Source of the DNA: Lepidodermella squamata | Taxonomy: Eukaryota > Gastrotricha | Direction of reading: 5' to 3' | Assembly: GCA_047495785.1 (NCBI GenBank) | Contig: JBLDXI010000046.1 | Span: 1,240,001 to 1,304,000 of the forward strand | Length of the DNA stretch: 64,000 nucleotides | The notes under the pieces: generated by a model | Seen by the model: the letters and a program-made list of their open reading frames with translations, nothing else | Databases searched by the model: none | What the model was told of the DNA's origin: nothing | Made by a program: the position numbers and the translations under genes | Shown: positions 1 through 11,485 of the stretch, piece by piece | Layout of the letters: every line of letters begins with the position of its first letter | How positions within the stretch are numbered: the first letter of the stretch is position 1

Positions 1-660
1 CGTGGGGCAGCATAAGGTCATAATTCATTTCTTTACTCGAAAACCATCAAAACTTCACTAGAAAAACAGCAAATCGTTCTTGGAATCGATTCATGAAGTT
101 TTACATGTTGCGCTAATTTAGGTGATGTTTAGGGTGGCGTTAATTGATACCGTTCGATATTAGTCGCACTAATAAATGAACTGTGCTTTCGCATGTAATA
201 CAATGCGAGTGCGTGTGTTCATAATAAATGGATAACGCTGTTAACGTATAATATATGATTAGTGCGTGTTTGCAATGGTAGCGCATTTGTATCGAGGGCA
301 GCAGGCGCGGTAATTTGGTGTAACGGGTGAAACCAGGAATAATTCATTGTCACTCACACTAAAAGTGGCCCCGAGATGAACCATAGTTTCAGAATCCAAT
401 GATGATGTAATTTTAATTGAAAAGTCTTCAAACGAAACACTATTTTCAACAGCCCAAGCCGAATCGGTTTCGTTGCTGCTATTGAACATTATGAAGGCCT
501 GCCATCAAATGGGTAAATCAAATAAAATCAGCACCGAACTATGTATCGCGGAGAGGAACGAAACAGTTATATAATAATTCTTAGTTTATTTCCATCCTTC
601 ATCGATAACTGGTGAAATTATCATAATATTCTGTTCTCGAGCAGTTTAGCAGTGAAGTTT
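1..660. other. No gene recognised
   Basis: I see no convincing coding region, RNA gene or paired repeat here. A short minus-strand open frame at 259-489 has no recognisable motif and is not supported. The stretch is AT-rich and looks like ordinary intergenic DNA upstream of the LINE remnant. Confidence 0.4.
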
Positions 661-661
661 A

Positions 662-3610
662 GATTATCTCCCGAACTGCATTGCTAGACATAGGAGCGAA
701 TCCGTGTAAATCTTTGGATATTTATGGCCTAGTTCGGCTCGGAAACCATCCAGGATCCAGGGTACACGGTAAAGCCGTTGAAATGGCCTGGCATACCAAA
801 ACCAGCCCGACTTTCGCAATAGCTACTTTGTTCCACACGGTTGGAATCCGCACGGTTATCACCTACATCACATGGTTACCCGGCTCGGTCTCACCGTCCT
901 CGAGTCCGCCCCGACTCACATCGATCTCCGCACTGGCTCCCTCTCGACCCTGGATGTCTGGGTGGTCAATGACGCCGCTTTACAGTTTCTCCGCGGGGGA
1001 GTTACCGTGGGTGACCGCCTCAGCAGCGACCACTTCAGCACTTCGCTACGCCTCGAAATACCCGTGATCGGGGCTCGTCGTTTGCTGCCTACTCCCGACC
1101 CCGCCCCGCGGTTCGATATATCTCGTGCCGATCGCCGAGGATTTCAACGAACGCTGTGGGACCTCCTGGCTGCTATCCCTCTTCCGCAGGTTGGCAACCC
1201 TCTGGACCGGCTGCTTGCGTACCGCCGTGCCATCAATGCCGCCATCGTCGAGGCGCGCCGCCTTCACGTACCTCTATGCGACCGAAGTGAATTACGGAAG
1301 CTCTCAATGTCTGCCGATATGCGGCTGATCCTAAAGCAAAAACGTGTCCTGGAGCGCGCGATTGGTCCTCATTGTGACCCACAGTTGGCTGTAGAGATAA
1401 AGCGACTCGACGGCGCGTTTCGCGACGCTAAGCAACAGCACGAGTTCCGCCGCGATGTGGCCAATCTGCGTACGGTAGAGGCTCTTTCGGGACAACTTCG
1501 GTATCGCGAGGCGTGGGTCCGGCTACGGCGGCTCGACCGACATCAGCCGCAGCGCTCGAGTGGACACATGAAACTGGACGATGGCACTGTTCTGGCGCCG
1601 TCTACTGCGCTCGCTGACCAGTTACTTACCCATTTCACTTTGCCGATGTCACCCTACTGCGACCCGACCGCCGACGACGCCCTGCGCCGGCATTGGCTCG
1701 AGCTTGAGACCCTGATGGCCACCGATCCTGGCCTTCAAAGCACGGCTACGATTCATCTGCCAGGCCCTGCCGACTTCAGTGTCAGCCAACGTATGCTTGC
1801 TCAAGAGATCGACCGTCTGCAACCGTTTAAGGCCCCAGGGATCGATGGCGTGGGTAATGTCTATTACAAGTGGGGTGGCGCTCCGTTGCAGGCTCACCTT
1901 CGGCGCCTCTACAATATGTGTCTCGGTAGCCGATTCGCCCTGCCCGATTGGAAAGAGGCGGTTGTTGTCGCTGTTCCCAAGCCGGGTAAGCCGTCTGACG
2001 CCGTTAGCTCTCAACGCCCGATCTCGCTACTGCCTTCTGATGGTAAGATTTTGGAGGCAATCGTTGCACGCTGGATGAGCCGTTTCTTAGAGGATAGACA
2101 CCTTCTGCCTGACAATCAATATGCCTTCCGCGAGCACCACTCCGCTGTCGACATTCCCGTTCAAATCGCTCATCGGGCGTATCAGTGCCGTACCGACAAG
2201 CTCAAGATGGTCGTTGTTGGTCTTGATGTGAAGGCGGCTTATGACTCCGTTTGGCACGCCGGCCTTGTGCACTTCCTCTGCGGACTCCCTCTCCCGCGGA
2301 ACCTCATCGGCTGGCTCACAGACTTTCTGCGCGACCGCAAACTGCAGGCCCGTGTGGCCGGTTTCCTTAGTCGCTCCGTTGTGGTAAATTGCGGAGTGCC
2401 GCAGGGCTCGCCGCTGTCGCCTCTGCTCTACATCTTATTCACCGCGGATCTCCTAGGCGCCCCTGGCGCTCCGGGCAGCGTTCTTGACGCCTATGCTGAC
2501 GATTTGACCGTCCTCGGTACCGGTGTGTCCTTTTCGGAGGCTGAGTCGCGGGTGCAGGCAGAAATTGACCGTGTGTCTTCGTGGGCTCGGCTCTGGCGCC
2601 AGCAGTTCAACGCCTCAAAAAGTGAAGCACTCGCTTTTGGGCGGCAACCACCAGCCCTGCATTTGACGCTCAATGGCTCCGCTATCCCTCAGGTCGAGGT
2701 GTTGCGCGTCTTAGGCGTTCACTTTGACGCGAAGCTCTCGTGGAAGCCCCACATGGACCGCACCCTGAGCCGCTGCGGGCAAAATCTGTCTTGGTACCAC
2801 ACCATCGTTCGGCGCCCGGGGCTCTCCTTCCGCTGGCGTCGTGCCAGCTACCTCGCTCTCGTCCGCTCGATCGCCTCTTTCGGCTGTGTCGTCTTTTCGT
2901 CAGCTGCAAAACAACAATTGCGCCGCCTCGACGTCCTCCAGAACAAGTGCATGCGTGCGATGCTCAACGTTCGCCTGGCTGACCGCGTTCGCATCACCGA
3001 TCTCGAGCGGCGCTGTCGCCTGCCCAGCCTTTCGGCGTATTTCTCCGAAGTTCAAGTCCGCTACGCCGAGAATGCCTGCAGATATGTGCTGCCACTTCGC
3101 GAGCAAATCGAAGGCGTCCGCTTACATCCCTCAACGACGGTGAAGTCGCCAGTATTCGTCCTCCATAGCCGCCTGTCGTCGGGCCCGCTCCCTGTCTTCG
3201 TGACCTAATCGCCCTATGCTCCTTCTTCTCTCCGCTACCATCTTCCTTTTACCCTCTGTTCTTTCCGTTTCTTCCTTCTGTTTAAGTATGTTACGTCCGC
3301 CTATAATTCATTTTCCGTGGTCTCCTATTCCGCCGTGATTCAAGTTGATTTCTGTCTTCCCACCTCTTCTAACATTAGCGTTCCTCTTCACTTATCGAAT
3401 CCCTGTAACCGATAAACCTTACGCTGTCGATAATTTCGTCCCTTTGCTCCCCCATGAGTGTAGTCCGTGCACTGTCTAAGACAAGCGCGTGTCCCCTTTG
3501 TGCCGGCGCCTTGTTTGTCATGTATTTTTCTGTTGGTTTTCTTTTGGCTTTGGATTTATTAATTTGGATTACATGTCGAATAAGGACAATAAAAAAGATT
3601 TTCGTTCGTT
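662..3610 (+). mobile_element. 5'-truncated non-LTR retrotransposon (LINE A)
   Basis: The block holds the last part of an apurinic-type endonuclease, a complete reverse transcriptase and its C-terminal region in one frame (872-3208). A pyrimidine-rich 3' stretch follows (3210-3400), then an AATAAAAAAG-like end near 3588. The 5' half of the endonuclease and any ORF1 are absent, as is usual for dead-on-arrival LINE copies. Its GC content and codon use (many C/G third positions) are clearly higher than the AT-rich surroundings, which suggests a recent insertion. The exact 5' and 3' ends are not defined because I see no target-site duplication. The clade is uncertain; the domain order fits the Jockey/CR1/R1-like supergroup. 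Confidence 0.75.
872..3208 (+). CDS. LINE endonuclease (C-terminal part) plus reverse transcriptase
   Basis: This is the retrotransposon polyprotein that copies element RNA by target-primed reverse transcription. The first ~65 residues match the C-terminal endonuclease core, with PTHIDLRTGSLSTLD near residues 15-29 and the SSDHF motif near 52-56. RT landmarks follow in order: KAPGIDG (finger), RPISLLPSDGK, LDVKAAYDSVWH (motif A), GVPQGSPLSPLLY (motif B) and DAYADDLTVLG (motif C, catalytic YADD). A thumb and a C-terminal RRLDVLQNKCMRA-type tail come next. The frame is open for 778 codons with no internal stop, so the copy is young. The listed ATG is only the first methionine in frame; the natural start lies upstream and is missing or frameshifted. 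The RNase H status is unclear. Confidence 0.85.
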   Translation: MVTRLGLTVLESAPTHIDLRTGSLSTLDVWVVNDAALQFLRGGVTVGDRLSSDHFSTSLRLEIPVIGARRLLPTPDPAPRFDISRADRRGFQRTLWDLLAAIPLPQVGNPLDRLLAYRRAINAAIVEARRLHVPLCDRSELRKLSMSADMRLILKQKRVLERAIGPHCDPQLAVEIKRLDGAFRDAKQQHEFRRDVANLRTVEALSGQLRYREAWVRLRRLDRHQPQRSSGHMKLDDGTVLAPSTALADQLLTHFTLPMSPYCDPTADDALRRHWLELETLMATDPGLQSTATIHLPGPADFSVSQRMLAQEIDRLQPFKAPGIDGVGNVYYKWGGAPLQAHLRRLYNMCLGSRFALPDWKEAVVVAVPKPGKPSDAVSSQRPISLLPSDGKILEAIVARWMSRFLEDRHLLPDNQYAFREHHSAVDIPVQIAHRAYQCRTDKLKMVVVGLDVKAAYDSVWHAGLVHFLCGLPLPRNLIGWLTDFLRDRKLQARVAGFLSRSVVVNCGVPQGSPLSPLLYILFTADLLGAPGAPGSVLDAYADDLTVLGTGVSFSEAESRVQAEIDRVSSWARLWRQQFNASKSEALAFGRQPPALHLTLNGSAIPQVEVLRVLGVHFDAKLSWKPHMDRTLSRCGQNLSWYHTIVRRPGLSFRWRRASYLALVRSIASFGCVVFSSAAKQQLRRLDVLQNKCMRAMLNVRLADRVRITDLERRCRLPSLSAYFSEVQVRYAENACRYVLPLREQIEGVRLHPSTTVKSPVFVLHSRLSSGPLPVFVT

Positions 3611-4189
3611 TCGTTCGTTCGTGTTCCGTGAAGAAGCTCGACTTTTCGCCATACTCTGGACATCGAACAGTTAGGCCCACCCAAAATTGCTGGAAGCCCT
3701 CCTTCATTGCCGTAGATCCTTTTATTCTGTTTACCGATGAAGTGCCTCGATCACTTCATCATTCATCATTTAATTTCCACCGCTATTTGCTGCTGGTTCA
3801 AACGAACTGTAGCTTGTAGCATCGTTTTCGAACGTTGTGGTTTCGAGGTTAGACGACACTTTCTTCGGTTCCTCATTTGTTAAATCACCTTCGAATCAGC
3901 TAAGAAAAAGTAGAGGTAGGTTTGATGAATTCCTTTTTACCAATCGAAGCAAACGGCGATGCTACGCAATGGCTTGCGAGTATGAATGCGACCTAGATTG
4001 TGCTGGGCGAATAAGTCCCAAGATTGTCCATTATGACTTATGACCGACACATTTGTCAGCAATCCGGTACTAATCTGCGATAGAGAAGGCTTGGAGATTA
4101 TTGACTCGATTGTTGGCGACAGGTGGCCGATAAATTTTCATAGTAGCCGAAAACCCCAGACCATTAAATTATATAATAACAGGTTAGCC
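3611..4189. other. No gene recognised
   Basis: I see no motif-bearing reading frame here. The left part may still belong to the 3' flank of LINE A. The segment leads into the direct repeat that begins near 4190. Confidence 0.35.
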
Positions 4190-4585
4190 CTGAGTCCGAA
4201 TCGCGAAATCGATTGAGTCTTTAAGGCGGCAGTTGGAAAGTTGACGACGCAATAGCTCAAAACGCGGCTTAACGGTGAGACCACAGCATTAAATTTGAAA
4301 GATCACAAACATAAGCAAGGTCGGAGAGACCGATGCACCTTGATTATGTTGGATGCCGATGCGACAAAAGCGTATCACTGGTCCAGGTAACGTTGGAGCG
4401 GTTGTAGTAGACGGAGAGGCGCAAGCTCGGTGGAGGCGAGAGCCTTGAGCTGCGATAGTTTCCGAGAAATTCGCACCTCATTAATGGCGGAAATTAATAA
4501 TTACGTGTAACAACCTAAATCTAGAGATATAAAACCGTGTGAGCAACATGAAATTAAGGAATCAACAAGTTGTCTTCAAGTAAAG
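4190..4585 (+). repeat. Direct repeat, copy 1
   Basis: This segment shares a long, diverged match with 5795-6160. The best block is the 41-base stretch beginning TTGAGTCTTTAAGGCGG, followed by a shared GGTTGTAGTAGAC block and a shared end near TTCAAGTAAA. The copies lie in the same orientation and flank a GC-rich inverted repeat, so the arrangement may be a composite element or a segmental duplication. Confidence 0.6.
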
Positions 4586-4639
4586 TCTTCATGCGAATAA
4601 GCGCTCAGTTCGCCGCTCGTTGCACGTTGCACGGAAAAC

Positions 4640-5125
4640 TCGGAGTGATGGTGTTGGGGCCCGAGTCCGAATTCTGCCCATATGCGTTCGGGCCGGCCCG
4701 TACGCAGACGGGTAAGGTTGGTGTTGGCCGGAGCACGGCGGAGAACAATAGGAACCAGTGCTATAGTTTAGCGCCGCACTCGGGCCGCCGGGCTTGGGTC
4801 GTCGGGCTTGGGTCATCCTACGACCAACGCCCAACCCGATAACTATATCAAGTCCTGTCCCAAACCCGGCGGCCCGAGTGCGGCGCTAAACTATAGCACT
4901 GGTTCCTATTGTTCTCCGCCGTGCTCCGGCCAACACCTCGGCCGGCCCGTGTGCGGTGAAGCGTGATTACTTCGAATTTGTTAAATTTACAGTAAACGTC
5001 GCATACGGGCACGTTATAGACACACCCGAGCGCGGAGTGGTAAAGTGCTGTTGCCCGGTCGCATACGGGCCGGCCCGAACGCGTACGGGCCGAAATAGGG
5101 CTCGGGCCCCAACAATGGTACCGTT
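4640..5125. repeat. GC-rich nested inverted repeat
   Basis: Two levels of inverted repeat are visible. The outer arms share GTGTTGGGGCCCGAG at about 4652 with its complement at about 5100. The inner arms (about 4740-4800 and 4858-4922) share CTATAGTTTAGCGCCGCACT and the following GGGCCGCCGGGCTTGG. Several GGGCCGGCCCG sub-palindromes lie between. The composition is far richer in GC than the flanks, which suggests a foldback element of outside origin. I see no protein. Confidence 0.6.
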
Positions 5126-5794
5126 TGGCTAACTAGAGGTTCGGAACTCTCAGAGAACGTCTGAACGGTTAAGAGGAAACACCACGGTAGTTGCATATGA
5201 AACTAAAGCCGATAATTTGCATTATCTGAACTCTTGCCTTCTTGTAGTCATCGAGCTAGCCATGAAATTCCAGAAGTGAGTGAGCTTGCAATACCTAATT
5301 CCTGATATCGGTCAGAAAGAATATTCCCGAACTTTGAGTTGTAGTAGTGGTAACTGCGGCTTAGAGCTGTGACGCAAACGATCGCTGATATGAAGTTAGG
5401 CATCGTGATAGTCATGGCGCACTGCCAATAGCCGGAAATAATCTTAAAAAGCTACCAGCTGGAGTTTTCAGCCAATAGATGACGGCGAGAACCCACCCCT
5501 TCACGTTGGCAAGTTACTACTTGAAGGGAGGAAAGAAGAAGTTGCTCACAAATTCATATTTAGCACATCAACCAAGTGTCTGTTAAGCTTGACGAAACAT
5601 GCCACGTTCGAGCGATGATGCGTAGTGATGCTAACGAGCCGAACGAACGAGCCCGCTGGTTGAAATCTGGAGTTTTCATGTGAAGAAAACGCCGCTCGTG
5701 GCTGCGTTCTATTTCGAAAGATTGACTCCGATGGATGGCTTGGCTGGTTATTTTTCCCAAACCAACATATCATTCTCAAATAACTCAGGCTAGC

Positions 5795-6160
5795 GCTGAG
5801 TCAGAATTACGAAATCAATTGAGTCTTTAAGGCGGCAGTTGGAAAGTTGACGACGCAATTGCTCAAAATCCGGCTAAACGCGGAATTCGCGGCCTTAAAT
5901 TCCAATAGCTTTGTCGTCTTTCCCCTTAAAGGGCAAAAAGAGAGCTTTGAACTTCGAACACATCGGAAGCCGATGCGATAAGCATATCACTGGCAGCACC
6001 AGTCTAGGTAATGCTGAAGTGGTTGTAGTAGACAAAGAGGCGTAAGCTCGGAAGAGACTCGCGCTGGGATAGTTATCGAGAAATTCGAAGGCTCCAATGC
6101 CTAAATCAAGAGATATAAACTTGTGAAAATAAGGAATCAAGGAGTCATTTCAAGTAAACC
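5795..6160 (+). repeat. Direct repeat, copy 2
   Basis: This is the partner of 4190-4585. It keeps the core block beginning GAGTCTTTAAGGCGGCAGTT and the 3' block GAGATATAAA...AAGGAATCAA...TTCAAGTAAA, but differs by many substitutions and small indels. The element is therefore old compared with the intact LINE A. Confidence 0.6.
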
Positions 6161-8065
6161 AATAAGTGTGGTACAGTTTGACTTGCTTGAGGTCCGGAGC
6201 CTGAGTCGAGCTTCCATAGATGCAGATCTTGGTGGTGGTAGCAAAAATATTAAAACGAGAGCTTTGAAGACCGAAGTAGAGAAAGGAGCAGCATTTGAAC
6301 ATGGTTCAGTCGATAGGCTAATATAGTCAGGAAATTGGATCCGTAAGATTCGCCGGGGTTCAAACCCCCGAAATAACGCCCGGCATTGAAACCGCGTTGA
6401 GGCTTTATCAGGGTATTCGGGCAGAAAATATCAAATAAGCTTCAGCTAAGACTCGCTTCGCTGGCATGGTGGTTCATTTTGATATTTCCTCAATGTGACA
6501 GTTTTTCAAGAATCCCAATATAAGATGTTAATATTGATATCGATATTGATTCACGATATTAATGAGCGGATTTAGGCACTTGGACGTCTGATTTGAATAT
6601 CTGAAGAACTTCGCGCTAATGTCTCGACCAATAAATAAAGTGAATGTGAGGACGCATTGACGAGAATGTCATATGCCGAAAGATCAGTTTAAAGTTCCAG
6701 TCGACCTAAAATTTTGATTTAAATTTAATAATTTAATAATTTGACCGAAGGTATGACGTATTATGACATCACGATTCTGGAACTTGCAGCTTCAAAGAAA
6801 CCCGAGTAAGCCAAACATGCTTTGTACGATCTATCATGATCAGGTTTCATGCTTTTATGTTAGAATTCGTGTTAATCAGCAATTAAAGGGTAGCAATTTA
6901 AAGGTATCATGCTGTTTGATGCATAAACTCGTGTTATTCAGTAATCAGAAAAAAGAATCAAGATTGAAAACATTAAAATATCATTATTTATTGTAAATGC
7001 AACCCACGTTTAGTAAACGCACACTAAACGGATTAACAGCAATGCAATACGATCAAATGCCATGTAAAACTATACTTGCAAATGTTAATACTGTCAACGA
7101 AGACAGATACTTCGACGAACTTCAATAACTTGCCACATGCCGAACTTCACAGCCAGTGGAACCTTGCAGCTTCGAAAAGATAACGACCGCTTTATTCAAC
7201 TCAAGCAGCTGAAACTTTCGCTTGAGATCATTGAATAGACGAGATCAATCTAATTGAGCTAGCTCCGAGCAATCAGATAATCCTTCGACAAGAAGAACCC
7301 CAATAGATGTAGGTATGAACCAAGCGCTTCGTGACTGCTTCAATTTCAGCTTCAACTTCGCATTCGTAAAAGCAGTAGAACGAGTCAAGCATAATAAAAT
7401 CGCCCGGAATTCAATATTTTCTTCAAGCAAGCAAGCAAGCAGCATCGCACATCTTTCGAATTTTGTGGAATTTCAATGCCACCAATTCGCCGAAAAATTC
7501 GCCTCAATCGCATGTAATCAAATTGCATGAGGTTGAGGTTAATGCAAGGTCCCAATGTTTAGCCGATCCTGATAGCATGATTGAACAGAGCCGTCGTTTT
7601 ACTGCGCGGGACGAGTCGAGTAAAATTCGTGGTTATAACTACCACTCCGTAACGTAAAAACGACGATTCTTGCGTCCCCATCGGAAATAGCAGATTTTAT
7701 GTTAGATGGTCAAGATAAAATTCTAAATAAAAACAGTAACTTCGTCAAGTCAAGTCATATTCCCAATAGTTCTCTTTGCAGTCGGCAGATGCATAGTTAG
7801 CGTTCCTACCTACATAATAGATACAAATCACTGGTTTATGATTAATTTTGAGAGATATAGAAAAGCTAAACTCATGTTTTCGCAGAGCAACCGTGAGAAA
7901 GTCCCTGAAGCAAACCTTCTCGTCAAAAGTAGCAGACCAAGCCCGGAAAGGAGCTGGGTATCAAATAGTTATTGACAAAATACCATGCTTGGTGAATGTT
8001 GAGTTTACCGGACCCTAATCCCAGCTCTCATCGTAAAATAACAGAATTTCAAGCAATCGCCTTAG
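6161..8065. other. No gene recognised; one tRNA T-arm-like palindrome
   Basis: No supported protein gene is visible. At about 6352-6371 there is CGGGGTTCAAACCCCCG, which resembles a tRNA T-arm/box B, but no D arm, anticodon stem or acceptor stem can be built around it. The rest is AT-rich. Confidence 0.35.
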
Positions 8066-8560
8066 TTGGCTGGTGACTTCAATTTTCCGGACATAAAGTG
8101 GAACAATTTTTCTAATTGTGGAGGTGACAAAGAGCAACTGTTCATCAACTTAGTAAATGATATTAACGGAAATCAACTGACCACCGAAGCTAACGGACCA
8201 GATCGTAAAAACATTCTGAATCTTATTATCACAAATAATCCTATGTTTATTACTGACATTGTTACTGATAACTCTTTCCCGAAAGAATTCACTGACCACT
8301 GCACTGTAAAATTTTCTATAAATATGAGTGACGCTTCATCTTCTGAAAACGACAACGAAAGGTACATTGATGATTTTTTTAATGCAGACTATGATGAAAT
8401 ATCTAAAATTCTCCAGAGTTTTGATTGGAATGATATACTCTCGGCATGCAAGGATGTTGATGAGCAATATATGCTTTTTCTGTCCATTTATAAAGATGTT
8501 TGTGACAAATTTATCGCAAAAAAACTTGTGAAAACCAAATTTAGGCTTGCCTTGGTGTAA
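8066..8560 (+). pseudogene. LINE B endonuclease fragment
   Basis: The translation shows AGDFNFPDIKW near the start, the endonuclease motif that carries the catalytic Asp/Asn, and SFPKEFTDHCTVKF further on, the terminal S/T-DH motif. The N-terminal half of the domain is missing. After the stop at 8560 the reading frame decays, although more remnants of the inter-domain region probably extend to about 8720. It is non-functional as it stands. Confidence 0.75.
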
Positions 8561-8967
8561 TCGCGAATTACATAGACTGGTGAGAAAGCGTGACCGAGTC
8601 TGGTTAAAATCGCTGTGGACGAAGGAATATCGATATCAATAACTATTGTAAAATCTCTAGAAAAACTATTGCCCTTAATAACTCACTCCGTGAATCATAC
8701 GAGACTCAGCTTGCTAATAGTAACTAGCAAAGTATCAGATAGCGGCCGCCATTGTATCAACATTACCTTAAATAAAAGATGATCTTTATTTCTCATCATG
8801 TAACATTGATATTTTTGGTGTAAAATGGTTATTTTCAGTTTACAGTTAATTGGCAGTTATTTTAAAATGTTAAATATTGATTTTCGCAGCAGAAGAAGTT
8901 AAGAAGGTCACCAAATAGCTGCCGAGGTGATCTAAAACGAAACAGTGAACATTGGGTGAAGGGTTAC

Positions 8968-9348
8968 AATTATATTATACAATATCTGGGAGCTTTGTCG
9001 CGGATAGCGGAAAATATTCGCCTGAAGGCCAGCTATGGAGACCTGAGGCGCAGCCGAAGGTCGGAATAGCGGCCTGAAGGCGAATATTTGACCTATCCGC
9101 GTAAAAGCTTCCAGATATAGTTGTTATCCGGATCACTATCCTAGACTATCCTCCCGAAAAACCCAATTATCGTTACATTATCCGGATCATAGTGGAAAAT
9201 ACGCCGTAAAACAGCCCGAAATATTTTCTGCTATCCCGGGCTGTTTGAGCCAGGATATCACGCTATTCGGGCTGATTTAAACTAAGGTCATGGCTCGAAA
9301 TTTTGGCAGACAAAGCTCCCAGATATTGTATACTATGATCCGGATAAC
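8968..9348. mobile_element. MITE-like element with terminal inverted repeats
   Basis: The end sequence TACAATATCTGGGAGCTTTGTC near 8978-9000 is repeated in inverse orientation at about 9312-9335 (GACAAAGCTCCCAGATATTG). Inside, GCGGATAG...ATATTCGCCTGAAGG and its complement form a second inverted pair (about 9000-9110), and TCCGGAT motifs recur near 9136, 9181 and 9350. There is no coding capacity. It sits inside LINE B, so it inserted later than that LINE. Confidence 0.65.
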
Positions 9349-9916
9349 AATAAATTTACCTGTTGATAGATGTATGCGCTATTTTTAAGCTGTAATCAAT
9401 ACCAAACGTTTAAAAATTGTCTAAATTCAAGGAATAAATTGTCAACATATTTCTAAGGGAAAGTTAACAGTTCAAAATTTTGCTAATAGTAATAACGACT
9501 ATGCTGTTCAACGAGTTTCGATGGAAAATCTCTATGCGAAGCGACGGCATTGTTGGGCTGTTTCCTGTCAAGCCTGAAGAACCGGTTTGAATCACGCCAT
9601 TTCACGGTCGACGCCAGTTGTCAAGTAATTAACTGCACGGTGCATGTCACATCCAGAACTGACTATTGTTTATAAGCACTCCCACAGTATTATTGTTCAA
9701 TATAAATGGTTTTTGTTAAAATGCTTTCTTTGGTTCAAATTTTTTGCTTTGCTATTCCAATCCCTAAATGTCTGGTTCGCCCAGTAATTCAGTGATTTGG
9801 ATTTTAACCGAAATTAATAATAAAAGATCCACCTTAAAACGCGTGAGCGGGCGGAATCACCGGGCGGAAACACCGGGCGGAATCACATTTTCCATTGAAG
9901 CAAAAAATAACCAACC

Positions 9917-11485
9917 ATGTGGGAATCTCAATTATATGTGCAAAATAAGACGTGTCCTGTTGATAATTTACATTTTTCTGATTCTCTAATTATTGAAACC
10001 CTTAAAGACATAAAAATCAACTCGCCAGCTGGCCCTGATCTTGTTAATCCTTTCTTCGTTAGTAAAACTATTAATGCTATAGCTATACCTTTGTCGATAA
10101 TATTTAACTCTAGCTACTCATCAGGTTCCATACCATCTCTGTGGAAATCAGCCAATGTATCGCCTATATTCAAATAGGGCTCTCCCAATCTGGTGAATAA
10201 TTACAGACCGGTCAGTATTACTTGCTTGCCTTGCCGTGTTATGGAAACAATTATTAGGAAGCAATGGATCAGAGTGTTACTCGAAAACAAAATATTATCT
10301 TATAAACAATTTGGATTTATTTCTGAGAAGTCATGCGAGACCCAACTACTAGATTGTCTTAATAAGTGGTGTGAACTAATGGACAAAGGAATGTCGCTAC
10401 ATTGTATATATTTCGACCTATCAAAAGCCTTCGACACTGTACCGCACTCTGAACTAATGAATGTCTTGGAATCCTTTAATATTAACCGATGTCTGCTTAG
10501 CTGGATTTCTTCATTTCTAACTGGTCGCAAATTTAGAGTAAAAATACACAACTCGTTCTCTGATTGGTATGATGTTAGTAGCGGAGTCCCTCAAGGCAGT
10601 GTGCTGGGCCCTTTGCAATTCCTACTTTATACAAATGATCTTCCTAAATATATAAAATTTAGTATTATTCGTATGTTTGCCGACGACATCAAATTATTTC
10701 CGCACACTTCTCTTACTCCGGTTGACAAAGAAAAAAATATTTTTGACTACAGCTACATTCAAAAAGATGTTGATAGCATTGTAAATTATCTTAATGAACG
10801 ACAACTGATTCTAAATTCTGAAAAATGCGTTATATTAAAAATTAATACCTCTGAATCTGTAAATATAAAAATCGGCAATAACTATCTTGAATGTGTTGAC
10901 GAAATTCGTGACCTGGGTGTAATAGTCGATAGTAATCTGAACTTCTCTAATCACTGTGCTAAGACTGTGGCAAAAGCTAGAAAAATATGTGGCATGATAC
11001 TTCACTCCTTCCAGACGAAGAAAGTTGATATATTAATGAAAGCTTTTGATATCTATGTACTACCTATAGTTCTTTATTGTAGCACAGTATGGTCTCCTAG
11101 GTTTATCGGTGACCAAAAATTGTTGGAAAGTGTTCAAAAAAATGTCACTTGGCGAGTCATGAAAAAACACGACTATGAATTAAGGCTTCGTTCTCTAAAT
11201 CGGTTAAGTATTATTCAGCGCCACCAAATTAGGGACCTGTGCGTTACAAATGATATTATTAAAGGAAATGTTGATCTTCATACTAAAAGCTTTTTCGACA
11301 TTAAAAAATCCAATTATGACACTCGTAGCCACAAGTATTATCTCTTAATGCGTAAATCTCATCTCGATGTATAACTTTTTCAGCTATAGAATAGTTAATA
11401 ACTGGAACAAATTGCCTGTAAATATTATTGATATCAACGACAGACTTATCTTTAAAAATAATGTTAAAAATTTTATCTCAATGCT
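9917..11485 (+). pseudogene. LINE B reverse transcriptase
   Basis: One reading frame runs from about 9917 to 11374, broken only by a TAG at 10175-10177 between PIFK and GSPNLVNNYRPVSI. RT motifs are intact: SPAGPD, NNYRPVSITC, FDLSKAFDTVPH (motif A), SGVPQGSVLGPLQFLLY (motif B) and FADDIKLF (motif C). After the stop at 11374 a shifted frame continues with a FFSYRIVNNWNKLP-type tail, typical of CR1/L2-like LINE C-termini, so there is also a frameshift near 11360. Two lesions make it a recent pseudogene. Confidence 0.8.

Noticed and set aside
681-1067. 128-codon plus-strand open frame overlapping the start of LINE A
   Set aside because: It overlaps the clear endonuclease/RT frame in another phase. 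It has no motif and its composition follows from the GC-rich LINE sequence.
6340-6375. tRNA gene candidate from the CGGGGTTCAAACCCCCG motif
   Set aside because: No acceptor, D or anticodon stem can be formed around it.
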